NCBI GenBank assembly: GCA_013694645.1
Contig: JACDBZ010000231.1
Coordinates: forward strand, 1 to 6,847
Length of the DNA stretch: 6,847 nt
Origin: Chloroflexota bacterium
GTDB taxonomy: Bacteria > Chloroflexota > Limnocylindria > QHBO01
Reading direction: 5' to 3'
The position numbers were made by a program, and so were the translations under genes. This document shows positions 5,255-6,847 of this stretch, piece after piece; position 1 is the first letter of the stretch; each line of letters opens with the position of its first letter. The notes beneath the pieces are model-generated. The model did not search any database. It was not told the origin of the DNA and was given only the letters and a program-made list of their open reading frames with translations.

Positions 5255-6552
5255 CGCGCGATCCTCGCGATCTGTGCGTAGTCCTCGAGATCGACGACGA
5301 CCGCGGAGCCCTCGTCGTGGCCGCGTAGCCGAGCCGCCGCTGTCAGCGCGGCGTCGCCAGGCGGCCGGTTGGCCTTGCGCCGGCACGGCTTGTCGGTCGT
5401 GAACGCATCCAGGACCGCTTGCTCGAGCAGCCGGGCGTGCTCGGGGCTGCGCAGCAGCTGCCCGGCGCCGGCCGGCGCGCGTCGGTGCCGGGCGACCCGC
5501 CTGCCGGCGGCGGAGAGGATCTCCACGTGCAGTTCGCCGAGGCGGGCCGTGACGGTCACGGTCTGGCCAACCAGGCCGGGCGAGACGCTGTAGTGGTTGC
5601 CCTCGAACGCGACGAGTGCGGAGCGGCCGACGACACGCTGGACCTCAAGCTGCGCCGGGAACGCATGCGCCGGCAACCCGAGCAGGCCCTCCTGGCCGGC
5701 GAGCTCGCCGATCGTGACCCCTTGGCGCTTGCGCCGGTCAGCGACCGCGATCGCCCACTGGTCCAGGTCCGCCTGCGCTTGTCCGAACGAGGAGACCGGG
5801 GCGGTCCGCCACCACGACCTGGTGACGTACTGAATCGTCTTCTCGACGACGCCCTTGCGCTGCGGGCGCCGCGGCGGACAGACCCACACCTCGACGCCGT
5901 AGTGCTTGGCGGCTTGGGCGAACTGCGCCGTGATCCGGTCAGTGCCAGGGATGACGACCGTCGCCATCCGGTCGGTCCGCCACGCCCGGGGCGTGCCGCC
6001 CAGACGCCGCAGCACGCCGTCGATCGCGTCGACCAAGTGCGCGAACGTCATGCCCTCGCTGATCACGGCGCGGCACTTGCCCGAGAAGCTCAGCGCGCCG
6101 ACGAGCACGTAGGCCGGCTCACCCCACGGCGTCTCTGAGAGCTCCAGCCAGTCGAACTGGATCTCCTCGCCCGGGTCATGCGCGAGCTCGACGGTCACAC
6201 CGTGCCCACCGGTCCGGCACGCCTCGCAACGCGGGCGCAACCCGAGCAGCCGCAGCTGGCGCACGAACGTCACGTAGGAGCGATCGAACCCGAGGTCGAG
6301 CACCTCGCGATAGAGCACCGTCCCGTCGACATGCGCGTCATCGACGAACCGCGCGATCACGTAGTCACGAAACGGCTGGAGGCAACTCGCCGGCGGCTCG
6401 CGCTGCGCGGCGGGCCCGGCCAGGTACTTGCGGACCGTCTTGCGGTCACGGCCGGTGTGCCGCGCGATCGCAGACACCGACCAGCCCCCCCGCGCCAAGG
6501 CGCAGATCTCCACATCATCCTCCTCAGTCAGCATCCCCTCCGGGGCCTCCAT
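5251..6552 (-). CDS. istA: IS21-family transposase IstA (DDE)
   Basis: This 433-residue transposase performs strand transfer of the element. An N-terminal helix-turn-helix (about 9-45: EEDDVEICALARGGWSVSAI through GRDRKTVRKYL) is the resolvase-like DNA-binding part. The RNase H-fold core follows with the DDE triad visible: D134 in EIQFDWLE, D194 in AWRTDRMA and E237 in KGVVEKT. Supporting core text is YVLVGALSFSGKCRAVIS and CPPRRPQRKG. The C-terminal beta region (around 305-345, VVGRSALVAFEGNHYSVSP) matches the usual IstA C-terminal domain. It ends at TGA 5253-5251, overlapping the istB GTG by 4 nt, so istB is translationally coupled. Start 6552 has no clear Shine-Dalgarno; Met7 (ATG 6534-6532) with purine-rich GGAGGGG in front is a reasonable alternative. 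Length is normal and no frame damage is seen. Confidence 0.93.
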   Translation of the reverse strand: MEAPEGMLTEEDDVEICALARGGWSVSAIARHTGRDRKTVRKYLAGPAAQREPPASCLQPFRDYVIARFVDDAHVDGTVLYREVLDLGFDRSYVTFVRQLRLLGLRPRCEACRTGGHGVTVELAHDPGEEIQFDWLELSETPWGEPAYVLVGALSFSGKCRAVISEGMTFAHLVDAIDGVLRRLGGTPRAWRTDRMATVVIPGTDRITAQFAQAAKHYGVEVWVCPPRRPQRKGVVEKTIQYVTRSWWRTAPVSSFGQAQADLDQWAIAVADRRKRQGVTIGELAGQEGLLGLPAHAFPAQLEVQRVVGRSALVAFEGNHYSVSPGLVGQTVTVTARLGELHVEILSAAGRRVARHRRAPAGAGQLLRSPEHARLLEQAVLDAFTTDKPCRRKANRPPGDAALTAAARLRGHDEGSAVVVDLEDYAQIARIAR

Positions 6553-6610
6553 CCAGATCGCAGGCTCGAGAACCAGCGACCCTGGAGGGGGCCCCCGACA
6601 GACCCGCGCG

Positions 6611-6660
6611 CGGTAACTCGCTCCGCTCGGCCCTCCGGGCCTTCGCTGCGCGAGCTACCG
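6611..6660 (-). repeat. 50-nt near-palindromic hairpin in the istA leader
   Basis: The segment folds on itself: CGGTA/TACCG, then CTCGC/GCGAG, then a GGCCC-TCC-GGGCC tip (6629-6641), with a few mismatches between. It lies between the right terminal repeat and the istA start, so it would be in the 5' leader of any istA transcript begun at or outside the element end. Such a stem could limit translation from read-through transcripts, as in several other insertion sequences; here that is an inference. Confidence 0.6.
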
Positions 6661-6676
6661 CGACATCGACGTCAGC

Positions 6677-6696
6677 GGTGGGGAATTCTCACGATC
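6677..6696. repeat. right inner terminal inverted repeat (R2)
   Basis: GGTGGGGAATTCTCACGATC is the exact inverse of 4449-4468. With the weaker outer copy at 6700-6721 it mirrors the two-unit arrangement of the left end. Confidence 0.9.
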
Positions 6697-6699
6697 CGA

Positions 6700-6721
6700 T
6701 GTGGGGAGGATTTCGCGATCG
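6700..6721. repeat. right outer terminal repeat of the IS (R1), degenerate
   Basis: Read on the minus strand this begins CGATCGCGA and ends TCCCCACA, resembling L1 and L2 (CGATCGTG ... TCCCCA) with changes in the middle and one extra base. It lies 23 bp out from R2, the same step as on the left. Confidence 0.55.
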
Positions 6722-6727
6722 CCTCCA

Positions 6728-6731
6728 CCGG
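6728..6731. repeat. probable IS target-site duplication, right copy (CCGG)
   Basis: Matches 4415-4418 and directly abuts the CA end of the element. Confidence 0.5.
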
Positions 6732-6847
6732 CTCGGTCCCGTAACTCCGGCGTGTCGGCGAGCAGTTCGGCGTCGTCGAACTCGTGCGTTCGCGACCCGG
6801 ACGGCATCCCTTCTTCCCCCGCGCGACCATGTCCGTCACGACTTCGA
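6732..6847. other. right flank, no recognised gene
   Basis: This is DNA that lay upstream of the recombinase before the IS arrived. On the minus strand one frame is open from the window edge to the element, with a possible ATG at 6807-6805 after a purine-rich stretch (GGGGAAGAAGGG) and a fairly natural peptide (EFDDAELLADTPELRDRAG). It then runs into the IS and stops at TAG 6657-6655. If the IS and one CCGG are removed it continues through 4414 to TGA 4320-4318, in a different frame from the recombinase. It may be a short gene cut by the IS or chance; I do not recognise it. Confidence 0.3.

Larger units (their letters stand above)
4419..6727 (-). mobile_element. IS21-family insertion sequence, about 2309 bp
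   Basis: The element carries the two-gene istA-istB cassette on the minus strand. Its ends contain a perfect 20-bp inverted repeat, GATCGTGAGAATTCCCCACC at 4449-4468 and its complement at 6677-6696. Outside each lies a second, weaker copy containing CGATCG (4425 on the left, 6716-6721 on the right), and just beyond are TG at 4419-4420 and CA at 6726-6727. Placing the boundaries there gives a CCGG duplication on both sides, and puts the istB stop (4423-4421) exactly inside the left tip. IS21 elements are known for iterated terminal repeats and TG...CA ends, which supports the outer boundaries; the alternative inner boundaries (4449-6696) would cut istB short. Both genes are intact, so the copy looks recent and potentially mobile. 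Insertion was just upstream of the recombinase start codon. Confidence 0.8.

Noticed and set aside
5419..6138. Plus-strand open frame of 239 codons inside the IS
   Set aside because: Antisense shadow of istA, which has clear domains and the DDE residues.
1..6847. CRISPR array, tRNA or rRNA
   Set aside because: No regularly spaced direct repeats beyond the two-unit IS ends, and no cloverleaf or rRNA-like sequence was recognised on reading both strands.

Overview
The window looks like chromosomal or accessory DNA from a high-GC Gram-positive bacterium. The GC-rich codon use, the style of the tyrosine recombinase and the DUF2182/DUF1326 pair suggest an actinobacterium, perhaps of the Thermoleophilia (Solirubrobacter/Gaiella) type. 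That placement is an inference from protein style, not from a marker gene. No rRNA, tRNA or CRISPR array was seen.

Positions 1-737 hold no intact gene. There is a perfect 14-bp inverted repeat (77-113). It is followed by the C-terminal half of what reads as a TetR-type regulator broken by three single-base deletions (about 147-596). A short unidentified 3' coding end (649-741) then overlaps the next start codon by ATGA. Next comes a tight two-gene operon: a DUF2182 polytopic membrane protein with a Met/His/Asp-rich loop (738-1622), and 9 nt later a Cys-rich DUF1326 protein (1632-2273) with a strong AGGAGG site. These two families often occur side by side and are thought to bind metal.

Positions 2274-2779 are a graveyard of minus-strand fragments: a SnoaL/NTF2-like start cut off next to the DUF1326 stop codon, and a fibronectin-III-like piece. 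Each carries an in-frame TAG. An intact stand-alone SIR2-like protein (2780-3691, +) follows, a family rich in NAD-degrading antiphage effectors. No partner gene is visible beside it.

Convergent with it is a core-only tyrosine recombinase (3780-4396, -) that keeps all its catalytic residues but has two single-base insertions. Twenty-two bp upstream of its start codon sits a complete IS21-family element (about 4419-6727, -) with istA and istB overlapping by GTGA, iterated 23-bp-spaced terminal repeats, TG...CA ends and a probable CCGG target duplication. The last 120 bp are flanking DNA with no recognised gene.

Overall this is an accessory region built by repeated insertion and decay, in which five genes are intact (DUF2182, DUF1326, SIR2-like, istA, istB). 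The single-base indels all fall outside these intact genes. They may be genuine decay or assembly error, and the sequence alone cannot decide.
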